Below, piece by piece: positions 52,499 through 63,944 of a stretch of 64,000 nucleotides of DNA; positions within the stretch are counted from its first letter, which is position 1, and each line of letters opens with the position of its first letter. Source of the stretch: Saccharopolyspora erythraea NRRL 2338 (lineage in GTDB: Bacteria > Actinomycetota > Actinomycetes > Mycobacteriales > Pseudonocardiaceae); the NCBI RefSeq assembly GCF_000062885.1, contig NC_009142.1, positions 3,461,584-3,525,583 of the forward strand, in the 5' to 3' direction. The position numbers were made by a program, and so were the translations under genes. The notes under the pieces are model-generated. The model saw nothing but the letters and a program-made list of their open reading frames with translations, ran no database searches and was not told the DNA's origin.

Positions 52499-54232
52499 TC
52501 AACTCCGCGGGCCGGTGAGCATGCCGACGTCGGGGTGCTCGTTCGGGGCCAGGCCCAGCACCTCCGCGATGTCACGGGCCAGCGGCCGCCCGGCCCGGTA
52601 CCCCGGGGCCTTCTCCCGGAGCCGGTAGTCGCCCTTGCCCGGGTCCCGGAACGGGTCGGGCGCGGGCGGCGCCTGCAGGCTGTGCCGGTCGTGACCGGTG
52701 GTCTGCAGGTGCGCCAGCGAGTTGATGGTGACGATCTCGCCCCTGCCCAGCGACCAGGTGGCCAGCGGCCCCTTGCCCTCCTGCCACAGGTAGGCGTTTC
52801 CGTCGCTGACCGAGACGAACGGCGCAGGCGGCTTGGGCCGGGGCTTGTGGTCGGCGGATTCCACGAACGGGTTGGGGCCGATGAAGAAGTTGCTGACCAG
52901 TTCGGTTCGCGAGGTGATCCACGACAGCCCGAGCTGCTCGCTGTAGGGGTCGGAGCTGGGCGAGCGCGGGTCGTTGTAGATGCCCAGGGCGACCGCGTTG
53001 CCCACCATTGTGTTGTGGTGCAGGCGGACCCGGTCGGAGCTGGAGATCTTGATCCCGCGCGCCCGGTTGCCGACGACGGTGTTGGACGCGATGATCGCGC
53101 GCGCCGAGACCTCGTAGTAGATCCCGTTCACCGCGTTGCCCCTGGCCAGGTTGCGGATCACCACCGCGTCGGTGCAGCCGAGGTCGCACCACCACCCGGT
53201 CGCGAAGTTGTCGACGAAGGCGTTGTCGGCGACGTAGGGGTGCTTGCTGCGGGTGATCTTCGCCCCGGCCGCGCCGATCGCCTCGCCGGAGAGCGCGAAG
53301 TGCTCGTTGTTGTTGCGGGCGAAGGTGTTGCCGGTCAGCCGGAGCCGGTCGGCGCGGTTGGCCATGAGCCCGACCAGGCCGTTGTCCACGAAGTGGTTGC
53401 CCTTGACCGTGCCGTCGGGCTGGAACACCGCCGCGCCGGTGGACGCCGAGGCGGCGAAGGTGTTGTTCTCCAGGGTGACCGACGGCGCGTTCACCACCAC
53501 CATCGCACCGCGCTGCCCGTACTCCTGGTTCGAGCCGTAGTGGGCGATGCCGATCCCGCGGATCGCGCTGTGCGCGGCTTCGGGCCCGTCGAACTGCAAC
53601 AGCCACGGGAACTCCGCGGCCTCCACGAGCCTGCCGCGCGGGTTGTCCCCGATCAGCAGCTCCTTGCGCTTGACGTCGACGTGGAACGTGCCCGCGGTGA
53701 CAGCACTCCGCTCGCCCACCTGCCGCAGCGGCCTGCCGTCGACGAACACCATGTCCGGCAGGCCCGCCAGCGGGTGGGCGGGGTCGATGATCTCGGGCAG
53801 GTAGCAGGTCCGGCACAGCGGCGGGTCCCAGTCGGTGTGCCGCCAGGCGTTGCCGGAGGCCGACCACCGCGAGATCACCCGGCTGCCCTTGAGCCAGACG
53901 CGTTCGCGAGGATAGGGCTGGATGGTGAGCTTCTTGCCCACCAGGCCCACGGTCTCGCGGTAGGTGCCTTCCCGCAAAACGATCGTGGTTCCCTGGGGTG
54001 CCCGCCGGACGGCCTCTCCGAGGGTGCGCAGCGGCGTGGTCTCGCCGCCCTGGGCGGAGTCGTCGCCGTTGGTGGCCACGAAGAGGGAACCGGGCGGCGC
54101 CTGGTACTCGGTCACGGCGAGCCGGGCGGGCGGCGTCCCGCCGGCGGGACCGGCCTGCTTCGCGGGCGCGCAGGACATCAGCAGCAGGCCGGCCAGCGCG
54201 AGGCACGGCAGCGGTCGCAACGTGTGTCTCAT
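52499..54232 (-). CDS. Right-handed parallel beta-helix lipoprotein
   Basis: A 577-residue exported protein. The signal ends in lipobox LLMSC (CLALAGLLLMSCAP), so it is expected to be lipid-anchored. The body has pectate-lyase-like coils (VTLENNTF, LRLTGNTFARNN, VIRNLARGNAVNGIYY, VRLHHNTMVGNAV), a fold of polysaccharide lyases, epimerases and hydrolases. No catalytic residues can be assigned. The location in the exopolysaccharide locus suggests it modifies or cuts the polymer. Its ATG at 54232 overlaps the cytidylyltransferase stop by 4 nt. Confidence 0.85.
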   Translation of the reverse strand: MRHTLRPLPCLALAGLLLMSCAPAKQAGPAGGTPPARLAVTEYQAPPGSLFVATNGDDSAQGGETTPLRTLGEAVRRAPQGTTIVLREGTYRETVGLVGKKLTIQPYPRERVWLKGSRVISRWSASGNAWRHTDWDPPLCRTCYLPEIIDPAHPLAGLPDMVFVDGRPLRQVGERSAVTAGTFHVDVKRKELLIGDNPRGRLVEAAEFPWLLQFDGPEAAHSAIRGIGIAHYGSNQEYGQRGAMVVVNAPSVTLENNTFAASASTGAAVFQPDGTVKGNHFVDNGLVGLMANRADRLRLTGNTFARNNNEHFALSGEAIGAAGAKITRSKHPYVADNAFVDNFATGWWCDLGCTDAVVIRNLARGNAVNGIYYEVSARAIIASNTVVGNRARGIKISSSDRVRLHHNTMVGNAVALGIYNDPRSPSSDPYSEQLGLSWITSRTELVSNFFIGPNPFVESADHKPRPKPPAPFVSVSDGNAYLWQEGKGPLATWSLGRGEIVTINSLAHLQTTGHDRHSLQAPPAPDPFRDPGKGDYRLREKAPGYRAGRPLARDIAEVLGLAPNEHPDVGMLTGPRS

Positions 54233-54687
54233 GCCGGCCCCGGTTCCACTTCGCCGAGCACCGGTGCGGCGGCCAGCGAAAGCCGTCGCCGCAGCAGGGT
54301 GCTCGAGGTGTGCATGGTGTAGGGGAAGTAGCGGACCCGCGCACCCACCGCGGACAACTTCGACTCCAGCTCCTGGGCGCGGGAGGTGCCGCGCCAGTCG
54401 TCGCCCTTGAACAGCACGTCGTAGCGCAGCTGCTTCCACATCCGGAACTTGTCGAGGTAGCGGTCCGGGACCGCCTCGGCCACGCAGCGGATGTTGCGCA
54501 CGATCTCCAGCCGCTCCTCGAAGGGGATGACCGGCTTCTTGCCCTTGGCGCGCAGCACGACGGAGTCGGTGACCACCCCGGCCACCAGGTGGTCGCACTC
54601 CTGGCTGGCCTGGCGCAGGATGTTCAGGTGTCCTATGTGGAACATGTCGTAGGCGCCGGGCGCATATCCGATGATCGCCACGGTCAC
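54229..54687 (-). CDS. Cytidylyltransferase-like nucleotidyltransferase
   Basis: A 152-residue enzyme of the TagD/GCT family, which makes a CDP-alcohol such as CDP-glycerol from CTP and a phosphorylated alcohol. The HxGH motif is in GAYDMFHIGHLNILRQA; the partner ISSTS-like motif appears as YTMHTSSTLL. The GTG at 54687 overlaps the CDP-alcohol transferase stop (GTGA). Next to a CDP-alcohol phosphotransferase, the pair suggests that a polyol phosphate or similar group is activated and attached, perhaps to the exopolysaccharide or to a lipid anchor. Confidence 0.83.
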   Translation of the reverse strand: MTVAIIGYAPGAYDMFHIGHLNILRQASQECDHLVAGVVTDSVVLRAKGKKPVIPFEERLEIVRNIRCVAEAVPDRYLDKFRMWKQLRYDVLFKGDDWRGTSRAQELESKLSAVGARVRYFPYTMHTSSTLLRRRLSLAAAPVLGEVEPGPA

Positions 54688-55451
54688 CGCCCCCTGCCGG
54701 GCGCGGCGGGGTCCAGCGACCTCATGTCGGTGAACCACTTCGGCAGCGCCGCCGCCAGGAACAGGGCGTTGCACGCGAAGAGCACCCCGTAGCCTGCGGC
54801 GAACGCGACGGGCGAGCCAAGCAGCAGGAACACCAGGCACAGCAGCCCGTAGTCGGTCGGCACGACGAGCAGCGAGCGCAGCGTGGAGGGGCGTCCCGGC
54901 TCCGGCGCCGGCGTCCCGGTGGTCGCCCGGTGCACGCGGCGGAGCTGGTCGTTGAGGATCATCGCGAAGAACATGACGCTCTCGACCGCTCCGTAGGCGA
55001 TCGGAACCAGCAGCCACGCGGTCGGCAGCTCGGAGAACCGGAAGGCCGAGACCAGCACCGCCACGTGCAGCGTCGCGATCTTGGCGCTGTCGATGACGTG
55101 GTCGAGCCACTCGCCGGAAACGCTGCTCGTGCCGCGCAGCCGGGCGAGCTGGCCGTCGGCGGAGTCCAGCGCGTAGCCGAGGACCAGCGCCAGCGAGACC
55201 GCGACCCCCAGCGGCCACGACGGCGGCAGGAGCAGCAGCCCGGTGATCCCGGCGAAGGTGCACAGCGCGCTGACGGCCGTGACCTGGTTCGGCGTGGCAC
55301 CGACCCGGTAGGCCAGAACGGCGAGATATCCACCCGCCCGGCGGTTGACGAATCTCGAGTACGCCGGAGCTCCCTTGGCCGACTTCTGCGCTGAGGGCAG
55401 CCGCCGGAGGGTTGCGGTGAAGCCGCTTTCCGCGGCGTCGGAGCTGCTCAT
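54684..55451 (-). CDS. CDP-alcohol phosphatidyltransferase family membrane protein
   Basis: A 255-residue protein with about six membrane helices and the full CDP-alcohol transferase signature D-G-x2-A-R-x8-G-x3-D-x3-D (DSADGQLARLRGTSSVSGEWLDHVIDSAK region, split here for length). It displaces CMP from a CDP-alcohol and transfers the phospho-alcohol to an acceptor. The ATG at 55451 heads a three-gene leftward operon with the cytidylyltransferase and the beta-helix lipoprotein. Confidence 0.85.
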   Translation of the reverse strand: MSSSDAAESGFTATLRRLPSAQKSAKGAPAYSRFVNRRAGGYLAVLAYRVGATPNQVTAVSALCTFAGITGLLLLPPSWPLGVAVSLALVLGYALDSADGQLARLRGTSSVSGEWLDHVIDSAKIATLHVAVLVSAFRFSELPTAWLLVPIAYGAVESVMFFAMILNDQLRRVHRATTGTPAPEPGRPSTLRSLLVVPTDYGLLCLVFLLLGSPVAFAAGYGVLFACNALFLAAALPKWFTDMRSLDPAAPGRGR

Positions 55452-55746
55452 CTGGTCCTCTCGTCGATGCGTTCCGGCGTGGCCGGATCCGTTGTGGCGG
55501 CACGGTTTCGCCGCTCTCGGTAACTTGACAGGCGATCCGCGCGATCTGAATACTGGAGAATCAGTTTGTCTTCCTCCTGGTTTTCGCGCGCGAAGACTCC
55601 GCCCGCGTGCATCGGCTCAGCCACCGGCACCAACCCGGTGCCGGTCGTTGCGCTCAAGCCGTAGTCGCCGCAGGAGCCCGGTGCGTTACCACCGGAGCGC
55701 GGACTCACCGGGGGCTTCCTCGTGACACAGAGCGGAATTGACACCG
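55452..55746. promoter_or_regulatory. Divergent promoter region inside the polysaccharide locus
   Basis: About 295 nt between the leftward CDP-alcohol operon and the rightward Wzz-like/Wzx operon, with G+C lower around 55520-55600. Promoters for both units must be here. I see no clear operator. Confidence 0.35.
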
Positions 55747-57240
55747 ATGGACGACACTGGCCCGGGACCGACGATCTTCGGGGCGTTGTGGCGGTACCGC
55801 CGCAGTTCGCTGGCGATCGTGGCGGTGGCCGTTCTGGTCAGCTTCGTGGTCGCGCTGGCCGCGGGTGACGGCCGCACGGCCCGGGCGCGCATCGTGCTGC
55901 GCGCGCCCGACCAGACCGGCGCGCTGGGCATCGAGCTGACCAGTGAGGCGAGCTTCGTGCGCTACGTCAAGCAGCGCGCGCTGTTCGTCACCTCCGACCG
56001 CGTGCTCAGCGCGGCCCGCACCCGGCTCGGCGGGCCCGAGACGCTGGAGCAGATGCGCTCGGCCATCGCCGCGGAGGCCTCGTCCAGTGGCGAGTCGATC
56101 GAGATCACCGTCGACGGCGCCGGACTGGAGCGCTCGGTGCTGGTCGCCAACGCGGTGATCGCGGCATACCAGGACGAGTCGCGCGCGGAGGTGACCGCGG
56201 CGACCGAGAACGCGCTGGCCACCCTCAACACCCAGCGCGCCGCGGTGGTCGCCGAGATCCCGGAGGGCGGCGCGATCGCCGCCGCGGCGGGCCAGACGCT
56301 CAGCGAGATCGACAAGCAGATGAGCAGCATCCGGGTGGTGGCCAGCCAGTTCGACGACGGGGTGGCCTTCGTGGACCACGCGACGGCCGGTGCGGTCGGC
56401 CCCTGGCGCGGTGTCCTGCGCGATGTCGCCATCGGGCTCGCCGCGGGACTCGTCGTCGCGGCCGCGACCGCCTGGTTCCGCGCCGACCGCGACCGGCGGG
56501 TGCGCCACGCCGGTGACCTGGCGGGTGTGGTGTCCGAGCCGCTGCTCGGCGAGATCGAGACGCTGCCCGCCCAGGCCGTGCCGTCGCTGAGCACGCCCGG
56601 GGTGCCGCCGCTGCGGTCCTACCAGCTGGTGGCGTCCGGGCTGCGGACGATGGTCGGCACCGGCGTGGTCATGGTGACCGGCGCGTCGGCGGGGGAGGGC
56701 GCCACCACGACGACGCTGCAGATCGCCGGTGCCGCCGCGCGCGACGGCCTGCGGGTGCTGGTGGTGGACGCGGCGGTGCGTTCCCGCGACCTGTCCCGGC
56801 TCCTCGGGCTCGCCGACTGGCTCGGCCTGACCTCCATCGCCACCGGCGCGGCGTCGCTGGAGCAGGCGACCCACTCGGTGCACATCGGCGACGGCGTCGG
56901 CTTCAGCGTGGTGCCCGCCGGGCACGCCCACCGCTACTCCCGCGACCAGCTGCGCTCCTCCTCCCTGCGCAGGGTCATCGCGGACATGCGCGCGCGCTAC
57001 GACCTGGTGCTGGTCGACCTGCCGCCGCTGTCCTCGCAACCGGAGACCACCTCGCTGATCGGGGTCTCCGACGGCGTGCTGGTGACCGTGCGCCGCGAGG
57101 GCGACCTGCGTTCGCTGCGCAAGCTGCGCGGGCAGATCCACCTGTTCGGCGGCACGATCACCGGCTACGTGCTCACCTTCACCGGGGCGGACCCGACGCG
57201 CCGCGCGGCGGAACCCGCCGTGCCGCAACCGGTTCGGTGA
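55747..57240 (+). CDS. Wzz/BY-kinase-like polysaccharide co-polymerase lacking the Walker A lysine
   Basis: A 497-residue protein with two membrane helices flanking a periplasmic Wzz-like coiled region (residues about 25-225) and a cytosolic P-loop domain related to CpsD/CapB tyrosine kinases. The Walker A stretch reads GASAGEGATTTT: Ala319 replaces the essential Lys. Walker A' reads VVDAAV in place of DAD. Walker B is DLVLVDLPPL. No C-terminal Tyr cluster exists. It is therefore probably a non-catalytic chain-length regulator. An in-frame TTG at 55738 is an alternative start. It overlaps the flippase gene by 4 nt. Confidence 0.83.
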   Translation: MDDTGPGPTIFGALWRYRRSSLAIVAVAVLVSFVVALAAGDGRTARARIVLRAPDQTGALGIELTSEASFVRYVKQRALFVTSDRVLSAARTRLGGPETLEQMRSAIAAEASSSGESIEITVDGAGLERSVLVANAVIAAYQDESRAEVTAATENALATLNTQRAAVVAEIPEGGAIAAAAGQTLSEIDKQMSSIRVVASQFDDGVAFVDHATAGAVGPWRGVLRDVAIGLAAGLVVAAATAWFRADRDRRVRHAGDLAGVVSEPLLGEIETLPAQAVPSLSTPGVPPLRSYQLVASGLRTMVGTGVVMVTGASAGEGATTTTLQIAGAAARDGLRVLVVDAAVRSRDLSRLLGLADWLGLTSIATGAASLEQATHSVHIGDGVGFSVVPAGHAHRYSRDQLRSSSLRRVIADMRARYDLVLVDLPPLSSQPETTSLIGVSDGVLVTVRREGDLRSLRKLRGQIHLFGGTITGYVLTFTGADPTRRAAEPAVPQPVR

Positions 57241-58478
57241 CCGCGCTCGCGGTTACGCTGCGCCGAATCCGTAGGGGCGCGGGCAAAGGGGCGGCCCCGG
57301 TGCTCTCGCAGGGCATCACCGCCGGCACCAGCCTGCTGCTGCAAATGGTGGCGGCCCGCGTGCTCGGGCTGGCGGAGTTCGGTGCCTTCGCGGTGTTCCT
57401 GGCGCTGCTGGTCAGTGCGAGCGCGCTGTACACGGGCTGGGTCGGCGACAGCCTGGCGGTCCTCGACCGGCACGACCCGGACACCAGGGCCGCGCTGGTG
57501 TCCAGCGCGGTCGGCGGCTGGGCGCTGTTGTTCGCCGCCGGGTGCGGCGCGGGTCTGGTGGTCGGAGACGGCGGTACGGTCACCGCCCTTGCGTACGCGG
57601 CGATGCTGGTCTGCTGGCTCGCCGAGGAGACGATCCGGCGACTGCTGATGGCGAGGCTGCGGTTCTGGCACCTCGTCGTCAACGACGCGTGCTACCTCGC
57701 GGGAACGGTGGCGGTGCTGGCGCTGGTCGCCGCGATGGGTGAGATCACCCTCGCGTCGCTGTTCGGCGCCATGTGCGCCGGAGCGTGCGTGGCGGTCGTC
57801 GCCGGGGTCGGGCAGTTGCCGCGGGAGGAACTGCGCCAGTTGCGTCCCGGACTCGCGGGCATGCGCGCGGTGGCGTCTTTCGCGGTGTGGCGGTCCCTGC
57901 AGGCGACGCTGCGCCCGGCCGCGATGCTCGGCTCGCGGGTGCTGGTTTCCGGAGTGGTGTCGCTGGCCGCGGTCGGCCTGCTGGAGGCGGGACGGCTCGT
58001 CGTCGCCCCGCTGCAGGTCGTCATCAACGGTGCGGGCAGCTTCCTGCTCGCCGGTTTCGCCGCCAGGGAGCGCGGAGGAGGCGGCACCCGGCTGTCGGCC
58101 GACCGCGCCGCCCTGCTGCTGGCGGCCGCCACCGCGGTCGGCGGGACGCTGCCCGCGGTCTTCGCCCGCCCGCTGGGCGAGCTGCTGATCGGGCAGCCGG
58201 TGGAACCACTGCTGGTGCTGGGCTGGGTCGCGTACCTGACGGTCTGGGCGGCCGGTCTGCCCTACGTCACCGAGGCCGTGGCGCGGCGGATGTCCAGGCG
58301 GGTCTTCACCATCCGCCTGGCCGATTCCGCGGCAGGTCTCGCCACGGCCGCGGCCGTGCTGGTGCTGGGCGGCGGGATCGCCGCGGTCCCGTGGGCCATG
58401 GCCTGCGGCGGCGTGCTCTCGGCGTGGCGGTTGCGGCGGTCTGCCGCGCGTGGCGGGCCGGACCGCCGCAACCGCTGA
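57237..58478 (+). CDS. Wzx-type oligosaccharide flippase (MOP superfamily)
   Basis: A 413-residue polytopic membrane protein with about 12 helices, fitting the polysaccharide-export/MOP family that moves lipid-linked repeat units across the membrane (GITAGTSLLLQMVAARVLGLAEFGAFAVF at the N-terminus is typical). The GTG at 57237 overlaps the stop of the Wzz-like gene (GTGA). It completes the Wzx/Wzy/Wzz set of the locus. Confidence 0.82.
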   Translation: MTALAVTLRRIRRGAGKGAAPVLSQGITAGTSLLLQMVAARVLGLAEFGAFAVFLALLVSASALYTGWVGDSLAVLDRHDPDTRAALVSSAVGGWALLFAAGCGAGLVVGDGGTVTALAYAAMLVCWLAEETIRRLLMARLRFWHLVVNDACYLAGTVAVLALVAAMGEITLASLFGAMCAGACVAVVAGVGQLPREELRQLRPGLAGMRAVASFAVWRSLQATLRPAAMLGSRVLVSGVVSLAAVGLLEAGRLVVAPLQVVINGAGSFLLAGFAARERGGGGTRLSADRAALLLAAATAVGGTLPAVFARPLGELLIGQPVEPLLVLGWVAYLTVWAAGLPYVTEAVARRMSRRVFTIRLADSAAGLATAAAVLVLGGGIAAVPWAMACGGVLSAWRLRRSAARGGPDRRNR

Positions 58479-58487
58479 CGACGACCG

Positions 58488-61150
<2,663 letters not shown>

Positions 61151-61181
61151 GGTTGAACAGCCTATGCCCCCGCTGTACCGG

Positions 61182-61748
61182 TCACCGGACTCGCGGTGCA
61201 ACTCGAGCGCCTGGCACAGGCACTCGACGAGGAAGGCCCAGCACATCCCGAGGAGTGAGCACGGCCAGCCGGAAGTGCCGGGCCCCGGCGAGGTCGGCGA
61301 GCATGTTGCGGCTGGTGACCAGCGCCCGGTTCCCCGGGTGCAGCCAGCGCCGCCCCGCCGTCGACCATCCCCGCGGTGTCGTGCCCCCGGAGGCCGCGGA
61401 ACAGAACACCGCCGGGAAACCACCCGTTGTCGCACGCCTGGTGCGCCGCGCGCAGCGCCAGCGTCGTCTTGCCGACACCGGCGAGCCCGGCGACCGCCGT
61501 GATGAGGACGTGCCCGGGGGCAGTCGTGGGCCGGGGGAAGGGGAAGCCGGCGTTGCGGATGGCCCGGCGAGCAGCGCGAGCAGTGCGTCGAGCTCGGCGG
61601 CTCGCCCCGCGAACTCGGCCGGAGTCGCGGGAAGGCCGCTCAGCGCCTGCCGGGGCTGAGCGGCGAGCACCACCTGGTCGATGCGGCCCGCCTGCGCCAC
61701 GTGACCGTCGTGCACCGTCGCGCCGAAGTCGTTGTGGGTGCCGACCAC
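61182..61748 (-). pseudogene. Decayed NB-ARC/SARP-associated type ATPase regulator
   Basis: The first part (NDFGATVHDGHVAQAGRIDQVVL, then LPATPAEFAGRAAELDALLALL) resembles the leader of actinobacterial NB-ARC-TPR regulators. The P-loop (VAGLAGVGKTTLALRAAHQA, GWFPGGVLFRGLRGHD) lies in a different frame near 61400-61510. The final ALVTSRNMLADLAGARHF piece returns to the first frame. The ATPase centre between them is deleted. The gene is thus both frameshifted and shortened. Confidence 0.65.
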
Positions 61749-61782
61749 CGGGAAATTCTGTCGTGGCGGGGCTTGCCTGCGG

Positions 61783-62976
61783 TCAGTTCGCGGACACCGA
61801 CACCACGAGGTCGCGCAGCTCGTAGCCGCCGATGGCGTCGTTGAACGTCACGCGCGGCGGCGTCTCCATCGTCACGCCCGGCAACGCGAACAGCTTCCGG
61901 AGGAAGGTGTCGGTCTCCAGGATGGCGATGTGCGCGCCGGGGCACTTGTGCGCGCCGTCGCCGAACGACATGCCGTGCGCGTAAGCACCGTCGGACAGTT
62001 CGCGGCCGGGGCACAGGCTCGCCGGCTGCTCACCCATCACGCGCTCGTCGAGGTTGGTCGCGCTGACGACGATGTCGACCACCTCACCGGCCGGGACTGT
62101 GACCTCGGAGTCGCCGTCGGGGACGCGGAGCTCGGCGTTGGTGCGTCGCCGGAGGTGCCCGACGACCGGCTCCAGGCGCAGGAGCTCGTGCAGGACCTCC
62201 AGCCGCTCCGCCTCTTCGGCGGACCGGTAGCGTTCCCGCAGCGCCTCGTCGGTGAACAGGTGCCAGGCGGCGAGGTTGACGAACTCCCGCGTGGTCACCA
62301 TCCCGGCGGCGGCGAAGGTGATGCACTCGCCGAGGATCTCGGCCGACGAGCAGCCCTCGTCCAGCAGGTGCGAGATCAGGTCGTCCTGCCGCCGCCGCTT
62401 GCGGGCGCGGACGGCGGGCCGCACGTCGCCGAGGTAGATGCCCAGCCAGTTGCGCAACTGCCGGAAGATCCAGTAGATCCCGTTGATGCTGGTGAAGCCG
62501 GGCTCCCCGAACTCCTCCGGGAAGAAGCGCTCCAGCCGCGCCTGGATGCCGGGCTTGCTCTCGGTCAGCCCGATCACCGAGGACGCCACGTCGATCGCCA
62601 GGTGGAAGCTCAGCTCGGAAAGCTGTGCCCGGCCGTCGGCCCGCAGCTTGGCGAGCTGCTCGTCGGTGACCCGCTCCATGATGTCGCGGTAGTGCTCGTC
62701 GACCCTGCGCGGCGTGAAGTACCTGGCGGTCTGCCTGCGGTGCTCGCGGTGCTCGGTGCCGTCCCGGTAGAGGACGGGGCGGCGGATGCGGGAAGGCATC
62801 TTCTCGACCGTCTCGACGCCGAGCCCGGCCTGGACGGTGTCGGTGCTGCGCAGGACGGCCCGCGCGGAGGCGTAGCCGCGGACCTCCCACACACCGTCGG
62901 GCCGCCGGTGCACCGGACAGCCTCCCTCGGTCTCGCCGCGGTCGATCTTGCGTGCGTCCGTGCTGTCGGTCGGCAT
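61783..62976 (-). CDS. Cytochrome P450 monooxygenase
   Basis: A 397-residue bacterial class I P450. The heme loop is FGDGAHKCPGAH with ligand Cys345, the I-helix has FAAAGMVTTREF (oxygen-activating A-G-x-x-T-T), and the K-helix ExxR is in LHELLRLEP. A relatively short N-terminus lacks a membrane anchor. The ATG at 62976 follows GGAAAGGA. It is near geosmin synthase on the same strand but separated by a pseudogene, so a role in terpene oxidation is only possible. Ferredoxin partners are not in the window. Confidence 0.92.
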   Translation of the reverse strand: MPTDSTDARKIDRGETEGGCPVHRRPDGVWEVRGYASARAVLRSTDTVQAGLGVETVEKMPSRIRRPVLYRDGTEHREHRRQTARYFTPRRVDEHYRDIMERVTDEQLAKLRADGRAQLSELSFHLAIDVASSVIGLTESKPGIQARLERFFPEEFGEPGFTSINGIYWIFRQLRNWLGIYLGDVRPAVRARKRRRQDDLISHLLDEGCSSAEILGECITFAAAGMVTTREFVNLAAWHLFTDEALRERYRSAEEAERLEVLHELLRLEPVVGHLRRRTNAELRVPDGDSEVTVPAGEVVDIVVSATNLDERVMGEQPASLCPGRELSDGAYAHGMSFGDGAHKCPGAHIAILETDTFLRKLFALPGVTMETPPRVTFNDAIGGYELRDLVVSVSAN

Positions 62977-63122
62977 CCGGGTCTGGTCCTTTCCACGGCC
63001 GGTGTTGGTACCGAGATTCCTAGACTGTGTCAGAGAGCAAGATCCACTTGGGTTGCATCGCGGTATCGGTCCGGGCGCAAGACGGGGTGTGGACCGGCTG
63101 CGGGAGCAGGCACTGCTGCTGG

Positions 63123-63944
63123 TCAGCTCGCCAGAGCGTCGAAGAAGAAGCCGACGATGAACACCCACGGAGCCGACTTGCGCAGCACGTGTTCGTTCGC
63201 CATTTTCCCATGCGCGAGGATGGCCGAAGCCGTTCTCCACCACTTCGCGGTGAGCCACAACGGCAGGGCGTAGCGCGCCGGGGTGGCGACCAGCGCGAAG
63301 GCTATTGCGATGGCGATGATGTACACGACGAGGTCGGGCAAGCCCAGTAGGTGCCCCAGTCCGAATGGCGCCGGCACGGCCGGCACCGACGCGACGAACG
63401 AGGAAATGCTGAGGGAGTTGTAGTGGTCGGCGAAGATCCGGCGCGCTACGCGTTCCTCGCGGCTTGCACGCCGGCGCATGAACTCGTCGATGTGGCTGTC
63501 GAAGGACGGCCCGCCGTGTTCGCACTCCCAGAGCAGGACGGGGGCCGGAGGGTTTTCCGCGTCGAGTGGCAGATACCGGCATTGAGGGCACAGGATCGGC
63601 TTGTCGTTATGTGCATGCTCCTTTCGGCGCGGTCAGCGGATCGATCCCGCAGGGCTTCCAGTCGCTTGGGGCCGTAGATGTCGATGAGCACGACGAGGCC
63701 GGCGACGAACTGGAGACCCTTTCCGGCCCGGTCCCACCACAGGATCGCCCCCACAACTCATCCTGCCGGTGGATCCGGTTCTCCAGGGTGTTCCAGAGGC
63801 CGAACCACAGTGCCACGCCGAGTGCGGCGGCCACAGCGAGTCGTTGGAGCCATTTGCGTGGCCGATTCCGCTCTCGCTGTTGCCGGGTGTGCGGGCTCTC
63901 CCCGGTTTCGCGTCCTCTCCCACGGCGGCGATTCTGCCGGTTGA
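63123..63944 (-). pseudogene. Membrane/zinc-ribbon protein gene broken by frameshifts
   Basis: Three frames carry successive pieces of what looks like one protein. First is a helix VAAALGVALWFGLWNTLENR (about 63834-63760). Next is ILWWDRAGKGLQFVAGLVVLIDIYGP in another frame (about 63750-63660). Last is CPQCRYLPLD, WECEHGG, then two helices with LPDLVVYIIAIAIAFALVATP ending at 63123. The final frame has no good start after its preceding stop. Alternatively the 3' part is an independent 118-residue gene from the ATG at 63479. I do not recognise the family. Confidence 0.45.

Noticed and set aside
52305-52502. Small minus-strand ORF next to the large hairpin
   Set aside because: It lies over the inverted repeat, has no Shine-Dalgarno and no recognisable composition.
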